Under the pieces are notes generated by a model. That model saw only the letters and a program-made list of their open reading frames with translations. It was not told the origin of the DNA and did not search any database. 34,710 bases of DNA, taken from positions 1 to 34,710 of the forward strand of contig JAPPMY010000156.1 of the NCBI GenBank assembly GCA_028818855.1, given 5' to 3'. Every line of letters starts with the position of its first letter. Within the stretch, counting starts at the first letter, position 1. The position numbers and the translations under genes are program-made. Positions 23,682 to 32,764 of this stretch are shown here, piece by piece. The DNA is from Rhodospirillales bacterium (GTDB lineage Bacteria; Pseudomonadota; Alphaproteobacteria; UBA828).

Positions 23682-23757
23682 TGGCGTCCCCAGGGGGACT
23701 CGAACCCCCGTTTCCGGCGTGAGAGGCCGGTGTCCTAGGCCACTAGACGATGGGGAC
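23682..23757 (-). tRNA. tRNA-Glu(CTC)
   Basis: Canonical 73-nt body plus encoded CCA. The acceptor stem GTCCCCA pairs with TGGGGAC; the anticodon arm CCGGC-CTCTCAC-GCCGG gives CTC; the T arm GGGGG-TTCGAGT-CCCCC is perfect; the discriminator is G. A terminator follows. Confidence 0.95.
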
Positions 23758-24032
23758 GTGGCCCACGGGAGATAACCCAGAAAGGCCGCGAACTCAACAG
23801 CCGGTCGGGACGACTGTCGGCAGGGGCGACCCGTGATCCTCGACATCCTGATCCGGGCCGTCGACGCGGATGAGCGCTGACGGGACGAGCGTTTCTTTTG
23901 CCGCCATAGCCATCGGCCGCTCGGTCATCCCGACACGCCGTTTGCCCCTCCCCATCCCGAAAGACCTTCTCCTCCAAGGAGAAATGTCCGATCTTGAAGC
24001 CGAGGTCGCCGGCCGGCAGGAGGTGGTTCCCC

Positions 24033-25061
24033 ATGTTCGAGGAGCTGGGGTTCGAGGAGCTGACACCGATCACGGCGTCGGTGGTGCTGGGGCTGGGGCT
24101 GGGCTGCGCCTACGGCGCGCTGGCGCAACGCAGCGCCTTCTGCCTCCGCCGCAGCCTGGTCGGACAGTGGCGCGATTGCCTGCCGGCGCTGGGCACCTGG
24201 GTGATGGCGCTGGCGTGCGCGATCGCCGGCACGCGCCTCGCGATCGCCCTGGACCTGATCTCCTTCGAGGCGCATCGCTTTCTCGCGTCCGACCTGCCGG
24301 TCGCATCCGCGCTGCTGGGCGGCGCGCTGTTCGGGGCCGGCATGGTGCTGGCGGGGGGCTGCGCCTCGCGCCTCACGGTGCTGGTGGGCAGCGGCAACCT
24401 GCGCGCCCTGCTCGTCCTGATCGTCTTTGCCGTCACCGCCCACGCGGTGATGAAGGGCGCGCTGGCCCCGATACGCGAGGCGCTCGGCGACGCGACCCTT
24501 CCCGGCGGGGAGGCGACGGCGCTCTCCGCCTGGCCCGGCGGCGAGGTCTGGCCGCTCGTCATCGCGGGCGGCGCGTTTCTCTTCGCGCTCTTCTCCCGCG
24601 CGCCGCTCTCCCACCTGGCGATGGCGGGCGCGATCGGGCTTCTGGTGCCGCTCGGCTGGATCGGCACGGGCTTCGTGCTGCTGGACGATTTCGACCCGAT
24701 CCCCGTGCAGTCGATGGGCTTCACGGGGCCGATGGCCGACACGCTCTTCTGGGCCGTGGCGGCGACGTCGATTCCGGCAGGCTTCGGCACGGGCCTTGCG
24801 GCGGGCGTCCTCCTCGGCAGCCTGGCCGCAGCCCTGGCGGCCCGCGAGTTCCGCTGGCAGAGCCTGGAAAGCCCGCGACAGACCGGGCGCTACCTGGCCG
24901 GCGCCGTGATGATGGGCGTGGGCGGCGTGCTGGCGGGCGGCTGCACGGTGGGCGCCGGCCTTTCCGGCGTGTCAACGGCGAGCCTTGCCGCCCTCCTCGC
25001 GCTCGCCGCGATGGCGGTGACCGCGAGAGCCGTCGGCGTGCTCCTCAGCGCGCGGCAGTAA
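24033..25061 (+). CDS. YeeE/YedE-family sulfur transporter
   Basis: A 342-residue membrane protein of the YeeE/YedE (sulfur transport) family with about nine helices. The conserved RSAFCLRR and LAGGCASRL motifs near the first third, and LAGGCTVGAGLSG near the end, carry the cysteines that in characterised thiosulfate transporters relay the substrate. The ATG at 24033 follows AGGAGG; the frame is open upstream, but nothing there is conserved. It faces the soxYZ/flavocytochrome operon tail to tail, which fits uptake or export of thiosulfate or another sulfur compound linked to that pathway. Confidence 0.88.
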   Translation: MFEELGFEELTPITASVVLGLGLGCAYGALAQRSAFCLRRSLVGQWRDCLPALGTWVMALACAIAGTRLAIALDLISFEAHRFLASDLPVASALLGGALFGAGMVLAGGCASRLTVLVGSGNLRALLVLIVFAVTAHAVMKGALAPIREALGDATLPGGEATALSAWPGGEVWPLVIAGGAFLFALFSRAPLSHLAMAGAIGLLVPLGWIGTGFVLLDDFDPIPVQSMGFTGPMADTLFWAVAATSIPAGFGTGLAAGVLLGSLAAALAAREFRWQSLESPRQTGRYLAGAVMMGVGGVLAGGCTVGAGLSGVSTASLAALLALAAMAVTARAVGVLLSARQ

Positions 25062-25112
25062 GGGCTGGCCGCGGCGGCGCCCCGCCCCAGGGCGGAAACG
25101 CCGCCGGCAGGA

Positions 25113-26408
25113 TCAGCTGAACATGTCGTCGGAGATGGCGGCGTACCAGCCGAGCGATTCCTCGTAGGTCGCCTTGCGCAGCTCCGCGCTTTCCCCGGTC
25201 TTGGAAATGAAGCCGTCGGTCTTTGCGATCTTCTCGTCGGTCGCCTCGTACGACGCGCCGACCTTGACGCCGTCGTCGGTGCCGATGAGCGACCAGCAGG
25301 TGTTGGAGTAGCGCGGCGGGAACGTCGAGGACCCGGTGAGCGCGCCGCGCACCGCCATGGCGCAGGCCTTCGCCTGGCTGTTGGCCGAGAAGCCCGACTT
25401 CGGCATGTCGCCCTGGTGCGCGGCATCGCCCAGCACGTGGATATTCTCGTCGGCCCGGCTCTGCATGGTGTGCGGCACGATGGGCGCCCAGCCGGCCTCG
25501 TTGGTGATGCCGGCGGCCGCCGCGATGCGCCCCGCCTGCTGCGCGGGGATGACGTTGCAGACGTCCACCTTCATCGCCTCGCCGTCCACCACCACCTCCA
25601 TGGCCTCGGGCCTGACCTCGACCTTGTCGCCGCCGAAGTCCGGGCCGATGCGCTCGACCATGCCGGGGTAGTGGCGCTGCCAGCCGTCCTCGAACAGCCC
25701 CTGCTTGGAGAACTTCTCCTTGGGGTCGACGATGATGATCTTCGCCGTCGGATTGGACTGCTTCAGCACGTGGGCCACCATCGAGATCCGCTCGTAGGGG
25801 CCGGGCGGGCAGCGGAACGGGTTGGGCGGGGCCACCATGCAGTAGGTGCCGCCCTCCGGCATCGCCTCGATCTGCGCCCTGAGAAGCTGGGTCTGCGAGC
25901 CCGCCTTGTAGGCGTGCGGCATGCGGTTCTGCTGCGAGAGGTCCCATCCGGGGACGGAGCCTGCGCGGAAGTCGATGCCCGGCGAAAGCACGAGGCGGTC
26001 GTAGGAGAGGCTGCCGCCGCCCGCGAGCCCCACGCTGCGCGCGTCGCGGTCGATGGAGACCGCCCAGTCGTGCACGACGTTGATCCCGTGGTTCGCGGCC
26101 AGTGCGCCATAGCTGTGCCCGATCGACGCGTATTCGCGGAAGCCGCCGATATAGAGGTTCGAGAAGAAGCAGGAGTAGTAGGCGCGGCTCGGCTCCACGA
26201 GCGTCACGTCCAGGGCGCCGTCAGAATCCTTGGCGATGTAACGCGCGGCCGTCGCGCCGCCCGCGCCGCCGCCCACGACCACCACGCGGGGGCGTCCCCC
26301 GGCCATCACCGCCGGCGCCGCGAGCGCCGATACCGCCGTCGTCGCCGCAGCCGCGGACGCAAGGAATCCGCGACGGCTGAGACCGCTCTTTCCGTTCTGT
26401 TTGCTCAT
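25113..26408 (-). CDS. soxF: Flavocytochrome c sulfide dehydrogenase, flavin subunit (SoxF/FccB)
   Basis: A 431-residue periplasmic flavoprotein. A Tat signal (SRRGFLASAAAATTAVSALA) is followed by the FAD-binding motif VVVGGGAGGATAA at about 44-55. C80 in AYYSCFFSN and a later cysteine in NTCWSLIG are the redox pair that attacks sulfide, and the C-terminal domain (KTGESAELRKATYEESLGWY) is the FCSD-specific one. It should oxidise sulfide to sulfur and pass electrons to the cytochrome encoded immediately upstream. I chose the ATG at 26408, preceded by GGGGAGA, rather than an in-frame one 21 bases earlier. Last gene of the soxY-soxZ-cytochrome-soxF operon. Confidence 0.92.
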   Translation of the reverse strand: MSKQNGKSGLSRRGFLASAAAATTAVSALAAPAVMAGGRPRVVVVGGGAGGATAARYIAKDSDGALDVTLVEPSRAYYSCFFSNLYIGGFREYASIGHSYGALAANHGINVVHDWAVSIDRDARSVGLAGGGSLSYDRLVLSPGIDFRAGSVPGWDLSQQNRMPHAYKAGSQTQLLRAQIEAMPEGGTYCMVAPPNPFRCPPGPYERISMVAHVLKQSNPTAKIIIVDPKEKFSKQGLFEDGWQRHYPGMVERIGPDFGGDKVEVRPEAMEVVVDGEAMKVDVCNVIPAQQAGRIAAAAGITNEAGWAPIVPHTMQSRADENIHVLGDAAHQGDMPKSGFSANSQAKACAMAVRGALTGSSTFPPRYSNTCWSLIGTDDGVKVGASYEATDEKIAKTDGFISKTGESAELRKATYEESLGWYAAISDDMFS

Positions 26409-26425
26409 CACGCGTCTCCCCTGGT

Positions 26426-27220
26426 TCAAGGGTTGTCTTCCGCCTTCTGGAAATGCGCAGCGAGAGCGGCAATCTCCTCGTCCGACAGGCGCCCGGCCAC
26501 GAGCTGCATGACGGGATGGACCCTCTTTCCGCCCTTGTACGCGTGCAAGGCTATCACGAAGTCATCGAGCGGCCATCCGGTTATCGAGGGGATGCCCTCG
26601 TCGGTCCCGTCGATCCGGTGGCAGGTGGTGCATTCGCCCGCAAGGTAGGCGCCGTACTCGGGGTCTCCCTGGATGGCGAGGATTGCGGGGTCGAGGCCGT
26701 ATTCCTCGGGCGTGGCCGTCGGCTCCGCCGGCGGGAGATCGCTGCCCGCACCGGAGAAACCGCGCAGCCATGCCAGCAGCGCTGCCCGGTCCTCCGCATC
26801 CTCCATGCCGTCGAAGCTCATGCGCGAGTGCGGCACGAAAGTATGCGGGTCGGCGAGGAACGCGTCGAGCGTCGCCGCGCTCCAGACGAGCCCGCCGGCG
26901 CCGGCCTCCCTCATCGCCTCGGAGTAGCGAAAGCCCGTGAGCGAGCCCGCCGTGCGGCCGAAGACGTCGTTGAGCTGCGGGCCGATCCGGTTCTCCGCTC
27001 CGCCGCCCGCCTGGTGGCACCGCTTGCACTGGCCGAAGAGCGTCTTGCCGCGCTCGGCCTCGGCGCTCCCTGCGCCGGCGGCCGGGAGAGCCACGAGCAG
27101 GCTCACGGCGAGCAGGCCGGAAACGAGACATGCCGCGAGACGGGCCGCCCGGAGCAGGCGTCGCCCGGCGGCCCTAGTCGACCTCAACCCGCTTGCTGAG
27201 CGTGTAGACGGAGCCGTCAT
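26426..27220 (-). CDS. Diheme cytochrome c, electron partner of the flavoprotein
   Basis: A 264-residue secreted protein with two c-type haem sites: C65-KR-C68-H69 and C197-TT-C200-H201. The first domain looks like a class I cytochrome c with RMSF supplying a methionine ligand; the second resembles the FccA/SoxE cytochrome. A hydrophobic segment (ACLVSGLLAVSLLVALPAAG) exports it to the periplasm. It lies between soxZ and the flavin subunit, so it probably takes electrons from sulfide oxidation. The ATG overlaps the soxZ end by 47 bases; a TTG at 27187 is an alternative that leaves a shorter, more usual signal peptide. Confidence 0.88.
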   Translation of the reverse strand: MTAPSTRSASGLRSTRAAGRRLLRAARLAACLVSGLLAVSLLVALPAAGAGSAEAERGKTLFGQCKRCHQAGGGAENRIGPQLNDVFGRTAGSLTGFRYSEAMREAGAGGLVWSAATLDAFLADPHTFVPHSRMSFDGMEDAEDRAALLAWLRGFSGAGSDLPPAEPTATPEEYGLDPAILAIQGDPEYGAYLAGECTTCHRIDGTDEGIPSITGWPLDDFVIALHAYKGGKRVHPVMQLVAGRLSDEEIAALAAHFQKAEDNP

Positions 27221-27500
27221 CGTCGGTCCATTGGAACACCAGTTCGCCCGGCTCCGGGACGGCCATCTCGAACTGGATGTAGGGGTCGGCCGAGACCGCC
27301 GGTTCCAGATCGACGGAGAACGCCACCTCGCCGTTGTAGCTCACCACGAAGCGGTTGATGATCTGGCGGGGCACGAGCGCGCCCTCGCTGTCGTGGCGCT
27401 CGCCCGTGTGCATCGGATGCGTGATGCGGGTCTTGACCGTGAAGGGGACGCCCGCCTCGATCGACCTCGGCAGCTTCACGCGCGGTGTGGGTTCCGCCAT
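27174..27500 (-). CDS. soxZ: Thiosulfate-oxidising carrier subunit SoxZ
   Basis: A 108-residue immunoglobulin-like protein (VKLPRSIEAGVPFTVKTRIT, then HPMHTGERHD and FVVSYNGEVAFSVDL). SoxZ pairs with SoxY, and the complex carries sulfur intermediates during periplasmic sulfur oxidation. It has no signal peptide of its own, as usual, since it is exported together with SoxY. GAGGAG precedes the ATG, 10 bases after the soxY stop. Full length. Confidence 0.95.
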   Translation of the reverse strand: MAEPTPRVKLPRSIEAGVPFTVKTRITHPMHTGERHDSEGALVPRQIINRFVVSYNGEVAFSVDLEPAVSADPYIQFEMAVPEPGELVFQWTDDDGSVYTLSKRVEVD

Positions 27501-27510
27501 CGCCCGCTCC

Positions 27511-27930
27511 TCAGCCGCAGCCGCCGACGGTCACCGCGATCTTCTGGGTAGCCTCGCGGTACGTGCCGTCCGCCATCTCGGCGACCGCATAGACGGTCTG
27601 GCTCCTGGCCAGCCGGATGCGGATCGTGGCCTCGGGCGGCACGAGCCTGCCGAACGAGAAGACCGCGACGCCGGGATTCGGGTTTCCGTCGTTGAAGAGC
27701 GCGATACGCCGCGCGCCCTCTGCCACGACCCGGATCGGCACCGCACCGCCGTTGTCGAAGATTTCCGGCGCATCGAGGAGCAAGCCGCCCTGCAGCCGCA
27801 GCGCGCCGCCCGTGAACGCGTCGATGGCCTCGAAGACGCCGTTCGAGGCTTCGGCCGCACCGGCGGGAACGAGCGCGGCCGCGGCCGCAGACGCGCTGAG
27901 CAGCAACACCTCCCTGCGTGTCGGAGCCAT
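27511..27930 (-). CDS. soxY: Sulfur carrier protein SoxY
   Basis: A 139-residue protein with a Tat-like leader (TRREVLLLSASAAAAALVPA) and the carboxy-terminal VGGCG swinging arm, whose cysteine covalently holds the sulfur substrate. With SoxZ it presents sulfur to Sox enzymes in the periplasm. The ATG at 27930 follows GGGAGGAGG; a longer frame upstream adds residues without homology. First gene of the operon. The core enzymes SoxAX, SoxB and SoxCD are not in the window, so this set may serve sulfide oxidation or depend on genes elsewhere. Confidence 0.93.
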   Translation of the reverse strand: MAPTRREVLLLSASAAAAALVPAGAAEASNGVFEAIDAFTGGALRLQGGLLLDAPEIFDNGGAVPIRVVAEGARRIALFNDGNPNPGVAVFSFGRLVPPEATIRIRLARSQTVYAVAEMADGTYREATQKIAVTVGGCG

Positions 27931-28089
27931 GATGCGGCCTCCTCCCGCCCGCCGGGCCTTGGGCGATATGGCGCCCCTTGGCCGCACCCGTCAAGCCCCC
28001 GTTGCGGCGCCTCGCGCGCATTGACCGGCGCGGGCCTTCGCGCGAGCATAGCGGATTCGGCGATCGCTGCTCTCAGGGAGGAACGGGAC

Positions 28090-29367
28090 ATGGCGCGCAC
28101 CGTCTTCACCAACGTCAGCATCTATGACGGCAACGGCAAGAGGCCCTTCCGGGGCGAGGTATCGATCCAGGGCAACCGCATCGAGAAGGTCGCGAGGAAC
28201 GGCCAGAAGCTCTCGCGGCGGGGCGCTGCGGTGGTGGACGGCGACGGCGCGACGCTCATGCCGGGGCTCGTCAACGCCCACTGCCACATGAGCTACACCG
28301 GGCCGGAATCGATGTCGGAGATCCCGCCCGAGGAGCACACGCTCATCACCATGCACAACGCCAAGACGATCATCGATCACGGCGTGACGGCGGCGGTGGG
28401 CGCGGGCGCAGCCAAGACCCGCCTCGACATCGTGATCCGGAACGAGATCGACGCGGGCCGCATCCCCGGCCCCCGCTACCGGGCGTGCTCACCGGAGATC
28501 ACCGTCACCGGCGGCCTCGGCGATCAGCGCATGGAGCACTACTACAAGAACGATCTCTCGCTCTTCGCCGACGGGCCCGAGGAGATCCGCCAGGCCTGCC
28601 GCATGCTGGTCCGCGAGGGCGTGGACATCATCAAGCTCATGCCGTCGGGGGATCACCTGATCCCGGGCGCGTGCGACGCCACCCAGAGCGCGATGGACGA
28701 GGACGAGATCGCCGCCGGCGCGCGGGTCGCGCACCAGCGGGGCCGCCGGCTCGCCGCCCACGCGCGCAACCCGGAGTCCATCAGGCTCTGCATCAAGTAC
28801 GGGATCGAGCTGATCTATCACGCGACCTATGCCGACGAGGAATCCCTGGACCTGCTGGAGGAGCACAGGGACAAGCACTGGGTCGTGCCGGCCATCGGCT
28901 TCACCCACGCGACCGCCTACGAGGCCGGCGACTTCGGCATCACGCCGGAGGAGGCCGAGCGATGGGGCTTCGTCCGCGAGCTCGAGATCGGGGCCGAGAC
29001 CCTGAAGAAGATGCACAAGCGCGGCATCAAGGTGCTGCCCTTCGGCGACTACGGCTTCCCCTGGACGCCGCACGGCCAGATGGCGCGGGACTTCGAGCAC
29101 TTCGTCAACTATCTCGGCATGAAACCCCACGAGATCCTGCGCGCCGCGACCCAGTACGGCGCCGAGGCCTTCGCTGCGCCGGACGAGCTGGGACGGATCA
29201 AGCCCGGCTACCTCGCCGACCTTCTGCTGATCGACGGCAACCCGTTCACCGACCTGACGCTGTTCCAGGACGAGGCGAACATCCTGATGGTCATGAAGGA
29301 CGGCGCCTGCCACAGGCCGCCGCAGGAGCGCCGCGCGCTCGCCCAGCAGGTCGCCGCAGCCGAATAG
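28090..29367 (+). CDS. Metal-dependent amidohydrolase (imidazolonepropionase-like)
   Basis: A 425-residue amidohydrolase-superfamily enzyme. The metal-binding H64-x-H66 is in LVNAHCHMSY; later ligands are a lysine in IIKLMPSGDH, histidines in LAAHARN and LIYHATYADEE, and the acid in FGDYGFPW. The closing IKPGYLADLLLIDGNP is typical for the family. It hydrolyses C-N (or C-O) bonds in a cyclic or peptide-like substrate that cannot be named. Strong GGAGGAACGGG ribosome-binding site. An acyl-CoA-dehydrogenase-like gene starts 11 bases later, so both probably serve one catabolic route. Confidence 0.88.
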   Translation: MARTVFTNVSIYDGNGKRPFRGEVSIQGNRIEKVARNGQKLSRRGAAVVDGDGATLMPGLVNAHCHMSYTGPESMSEIPPEEHTLITMHNAKTIIDHGVTAAVGAGAAKTRLDIVIRNEIDAGRIPGPRYRACSPEITVTGGLGDQRMEHYYKNDLSLFADGPEEIRQACRMLVREGVDIIKLMPSGDHLIPGACDATQSAMDEDEIAAGARVAHQRGRRLAAHARNPESIRLCIKYGIELIYHATYADEESLDLLEEHRDKHWVVPAIGFTHATAYEAGDFGITPEEAERWGFVRELEIGAETLKKMHKRGIKVLPFGDYGFPWTPHGQMARDFEHFVNYLGMKPHEILRAATQYGAEAFAAPDELGRIKPGYLADLLLIDGNPFTDLTLFQDEANILMVMKDGACHRPPQERRALAQQVAAAE

Positions 29368-29378
29368 CCGCGCACGCC

Positions 29379-30551
29379 ATGGCGGCGCTCGATCGGGAGG
29401 CCCTGCTCGCACGCGCGGAAGCGCTGATCCCCGTGCTGCGCGAGCGGGCCGCCGCGGCCGAGGAGCTGCGGCGGATTCCCGACGAGACCATCGCCGACCT
29501 CGTCGAGAGCGGTCTGATCCGGGCGACGTTGCCGGCCCGCCTCGGCGGCGCCGAGGTGGACTACCGCACGATGATGGAGATCGTGGCGCTGGTCTCCCGC
29601 GGCTGCGCGTCGACCGGCTGGGTCTACTGCAACCTCGCGAGCTGCACCTTCAAGCTTGCGCTCTGGCCCCGCGAAGCGCAGGACGAAATCTGGGAGGCGG
29701 ACAAGGACGCGCTGCTCACCGGCAACCTGATCTTCCCCTGCGGCAAGGCGTCTCGGGTGGCGGGCGGCTACAGGTTGAGCGGGCGCTGGCCCTTCGGCAG
29801 CGGCATCGACCACGCCTGCGCCAACTTCTTCGCCGCAATGGTGACAGGCGCGGAGCCGCCGGAGTTCCGCCTCTTCCTGGTGCCGAAGGGGGAGTACACG
29901 GTCCTTGACACCTGGCGGGCCTCAGGCCTGCGCGGCACCGGCAGCAACGATGCGGCCGTGGACGACCTCTTCGTGCCCGAGTACCGCACCATCGACGCGA
30001 AGGATACGCGCAACGGGGCCGCGCCCGGCAACGCGGTCAACCCCGGCACGGTCTACCGGCTGCCCCTCTTCGCCATGTTCTTCACCTGGGTGGGCGCGAC
30101 CGTGCTCGGCATGGCGGAAGCTGCGGTGGAGGGCTACGTCGAGGCCACGCGCACCCGCGCCGCGCACTACTCGGGCCAGCGGCTGGCGGAGCTCGGCACC
30201 ATCCACGTCAAGGTCGCCGAGGCGCGCGCTGCGGTGGCGACCGCGCGGCGCATCTACCTGGCCAACTGCGACGAGGCGACGGCGATCGCCGACGGAGGCG
30301 CGCAGCCGGACGCCGAAGCCCGGGCCCGCTACCGGGCCGAGGGCGCCTTTGCCGCCCGGCTCTGCTGCCAGGCCGTCGACCTGATCACGGCGGCGAGCGG
30401 CGGCGGCGGCGTCTACGACCGCAATCCCCTCTCCCGCGCGTTCCGCGACATTCACGCAGGTACCGCCCACATCACCCAGACCTGGGATCCCAACGCCGTC
30501 ACCTACGGCCGCCTCTCGCTCGGCCTGGAGACGGACAACCCGCTGCTCTGA
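29379..30551 (+). CDS. Acyl-CoA-dehydrogenase-like flavin monooxygenase/oxidase
   Basis: A 390-residue protein with the acyl-CoA dehydrogenase fold of the HpaH/HsaA (group D flavin monooxygenase) type: a helical N-domain (RIPDETIADLVESGLIRATL), a beta domain with YRLSGRWPFGSGIDHA and SGLRGTGSNDAAV, and a helical C-domain ending FRDIHAGTAHITQTWD. The catalytic glutamate of true acyl-CoA dehydrogenases is not obvious, which favours a monooxygenase or related oxidase using reduced flavin. It follows the amidohydrolase gene closely. The partner flavin reductase, if one is needed, is not in this window. Confidence 0.82.
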   Translation: MAALDREALLARAEALIPVLRERAAAAEELRRIPDETIADLVESGLIRATLPARLGGAEVDYRTMMEIVALVSRGCASTGWVYCNLASCTFKLALWPREAQDEIWEADKDALLTGNLIFPCGKASRVAGGYRLSGRWPFGSGIDHACANFFAAMVTGAEPPEFRLFLVPKGEYTVLDTWRASGLRGTGSNDAAVDDLFVPEYRTIDAKDTRNGAAPGNAVNPGTVYRLPLFAMFFTWVGATVLGMAEAAVEGYVEATRTRAAHYSGQRLAELGTIHVKVAEARAAVATARRIYLANCDEATAIADGGAQPDAEARARYRAEGAFAARLCCQAVDLITAASGGGGVYDRNPLSRAFRDIHAGTAHITQTWDPNAVTYGRLSLGLETDNPLL

Positions 30552-30576
30552 CGTCTCCCTCGTTCCGGCCCGCTCG

Positions 30577-31206
30577 TCAGTGCCGCCCGAGCGCGGGGAA
30601 GCCGGCGTACTCCGCGGAATGATCCCCCGCGTGGTTCTCCATGCCGGGCTTGGTGAGGCATCCCTTGGGCGGGACGTAGCTGTCGATTCGCCTGACGGGC
30701 TTCTCGTGCCAGCGCAGGTTGAAGGCGGCGTACCTGGGGAAGAACATCATGTCCGAGTACGGCAGGTGGTCGTGCACCCACCAGGCGAGCGCCTGCCAGG
30801 GCGTGCCCGCCTCGTAGCGCCGGACGAACCAGGGGATCACGATGCAGGCGGTCGCCCCCATGAAGCCCTCGGCATCCCGCCGGTCCCACACGTGGCGGCT
30901 GTGGTTCCAGGTCGTCTCGGCGCAGTTGTAGCCGTGGTCCCGCCGCTCGTGGCCGAACTGGTTCACCCTGACGGAGCGGAACGCGGAACGTATGGAGACG
31001 TGACCGAAGGTGGCGTGGAGGGGCTCCAGCAATTCCTCGCAGAGCCGCGTTCCCGCTGCGATGGCGAGGTCGGGATCGTCCGGCATGTTGGTGATCCCGT
31101 GAAAGTTCGCGATTTCGCTGTAGAGCATCTCGCGCATGAAGAAGTGTTCCGACAACCGGACCCGGCCCAGCGTTTCGAGGGCCTTCATGGAAGCGGGCTT
31201 TTGCAT
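30577..31206 (-). CDS. M15-like peptidase domain protein
   Basis: A 209-residue protein related to the peptidase M15 / D-alanyl-D-alanine carboxypeptidase fold, from HVSIRSAFRS, TTWNHSRHVWD and WVHDHLPYSDMMFF. Histidines and aspartates at these places could bind zinc. There is no signal peptide, so action on cell-wall peptides in the periplasm is doubtful, and a cytoplasmic or phage-like role is possible. AAGGAG precedes the ATG. It converges on the oxidase gene and is divergent from the ABC importer genes. Confidence 0.72.
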   Translation of the reverse strand: MQKPASMKALETLGRVRLSEHFFMREMLYSEIANFHGITNMPDDPDLAIAAGTRLCEELLEPLHATFGHVSIRSAFRSVRVNQFGHERRDHGYNCAETTWNHSRHVWDRRDAEGFMGATACIVIPWFVRRYEAGTPWQALAWWVHDHLPYSDMMFFPRYAAFNLRWHEKPVRRIDSYVPPKGCLTKPGMENHAGDHSAEYAGFPALGRH

Positions 31207-31482
31207 GGCATGCTCCTTCCGCAGTCGTCCCCGGTCGATTGCAGAATACGCAATCGGCATGAGGCGGCGACAGCCATCAAACTTGGGGGCACCCTGCGAA
31301 TACCGCATCGCGCCTGCTCGCTCGCCCTGCCCGTCGTGACGGAGGCGGGCCATCAGGCATGGTATCGGCGCGCCGAATCCGTGTATGATTTGTCCTGATG
31401 CGTGCGCGGGGCCGCTCCACAGCAACGAGCGGCAGGCCGGCACGGGATGATCTGACGTGCTGACAGGCAAGGGAGGCTCAGC

Positions 31483-32676
31483 ATGAGCGAGAAGTGGGGT
31501 AATCCGGACATATCGCGCCGCGGCGTGCTTAAGGGCGCGGCGGCCACTGCAGCGGTGGCCGCCGCGGGCACGCTTGGCGCGACGCGCGGCGTGCAGGCGG
31601 CGTCGACGACGGTCAAGGGCTACGGCGTCACCACGTCGCAGCTCAAGGACTGGTCCATCATGGAGAAGGCCATCGGCATAACGATGGAGTTCACCGGGAC
31701 CAACGCCGACATCGGCACCTACATGCGTGACGTCATCTCCAACGACCTCGGCGAGACGCACGACATCTTCATCTTCGACGGTGGCACCGAGGACATACTG
31801 GGGCCGCAGGGCTACTACGCCACGGTCATCGAGGATCATGCGAACCTCACGCTCTGGGGGCGGACCTCCGACGACTGGAAGCGCACCGACCTGCTGCAGG
31901 ACAACGACGGCAACCAGTACGGCGTGCCCGTCATCGGTAATGCGGACAGCTTCGGCTACTTCCCCGAGGCGATCGGCGCCAACCCGGAGGGTCTCGACGA
32001 GATTCCCTGGAGCAAGATGTTCGAGGACGAGGACACGAAGGGCCGCGTCTCGCTCGACCGGAGCTGGCTGCTCTCGAGCCCCGAGGTCGCCCTTTACCTC
32101 AAGGCCAACGGCCGGGCGGAGATCGACGACGTCGCCAACATGACGGGCGAGGAAGCCCGCGTGGTCGCCGACTTCGCGGCGGACCGCAAGCGCGCCGGCC
32201 AGTTCCGCTCGCTCCATGCGGCCTTCGAGGAGCAGGTGCAGCTTCTCAGCAACCGCGAGATCGACCTGATCAACTGCTGGGAGCCGGCGACCAAGGAGGC
32301 CAACAACATCCTCGGCCCCGGCACGGTGATCTACGCCTTCACTGTCGAGGGCTATTACAAGTGGGGCCACGGCGCCTACATGCACACCAAGGCCGGCGAG
32401 CGCGACAACGTCGACAACATCTACAAGGTCCTCAACTACTACATGACTGGCGAGTACCGCGCCTATCAGGCGATCCAGCGCGGCTACGCCGGGCCCAACA
32501 TGGACCTCGGCGTGCAGTTCGCGCAGGAGAACGGCTGGCCGGAGGAGCAGGTCGAAGAACTCAAGTGGACCGAAGTCAAGGTCAACAAGAAGTTCGAGAA
32601 GCCCTTCTTCGGCAAGCCCGCGGCGCCGAACTCCGACGTCATGGAAGAGGAGTGGCAGCGGTTCCTGAACGCCTGA
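31483..32676 (+). CDS. Polyamine-type ABC transporter substrate-binding protein
   Basis: A 397-residue periplasmic binding protein with a Tat signal (ISRRGVLKGAAATAAVAAAG, cleavage near VQAAS). The fold and motifs (TGTNADIGTYMRDVI, VPVIGNADSFGYF, INCWEPATKEANNI) match PotD/PotF-like proteins that capture spermidine, putrescine or similar cations. Two permease genes follow after a hairpin terminator, as often seen when the binding protein is made in excess. The exact ligand is unknown. A GGGAGG ribosome-binding site precedes the ATG. Confidence 0.88.
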   Translation: MSEKWGNPDISRRGVLKGAAATAAVAAAGTLGATRGVQAASTTVKGYGVTTSQLKDWSIMEKAIGITMEFTGTNADIGTYMRDVISNDLGETHDIFIFDGGTEDILGPQGYYATVIEDHANLTLWGRTSDDWKRTDLLQDNDGNQYGVPVIGNADSFGYFPEAIGANPEGLDEIPWSKMFEDEDTKGRVSLDRSWLLSSPEVALYLKANGRAEIDDVANMTGEEARVVADFAADRKRAGQFRSLHAAFEEQVQLLSNREIDLINCWEPATKEANNILGPGTVIYAFTVEGYYKWGHGAYMHTKAGERDNVDNIYKVLNYYMTGEYRAYQAIQRGYAGPNMDLGVQFAQENGWPEEQVEELKWTEVKVNKKFEKPFFGKPAAPNSDVMEEEWQRFLNA

Positions 32677-32699
32677 CCGCACCCTCCTGATGTGACCAA

Positions 32700-32754
32700 G
32701 GCCCCGGTGCGCCCCGCGAACACCTTCGCACGGCGCGCCGGGGTCCTTTCTTTG
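32700..32754 (+). terminator. Terminator/attenuator between binding protein and permease genes
   Basis: A long GC stem (GGCCCCGGTGCGCC pairing with GGCGCGCCGGGGTCC, one bulge, one wobble) followed by TTTCTTT. Partial read-through would give less permease than binding protein. Confidence 0.72.
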
Positions 32755-32764
32755 TCGGCGAGCG

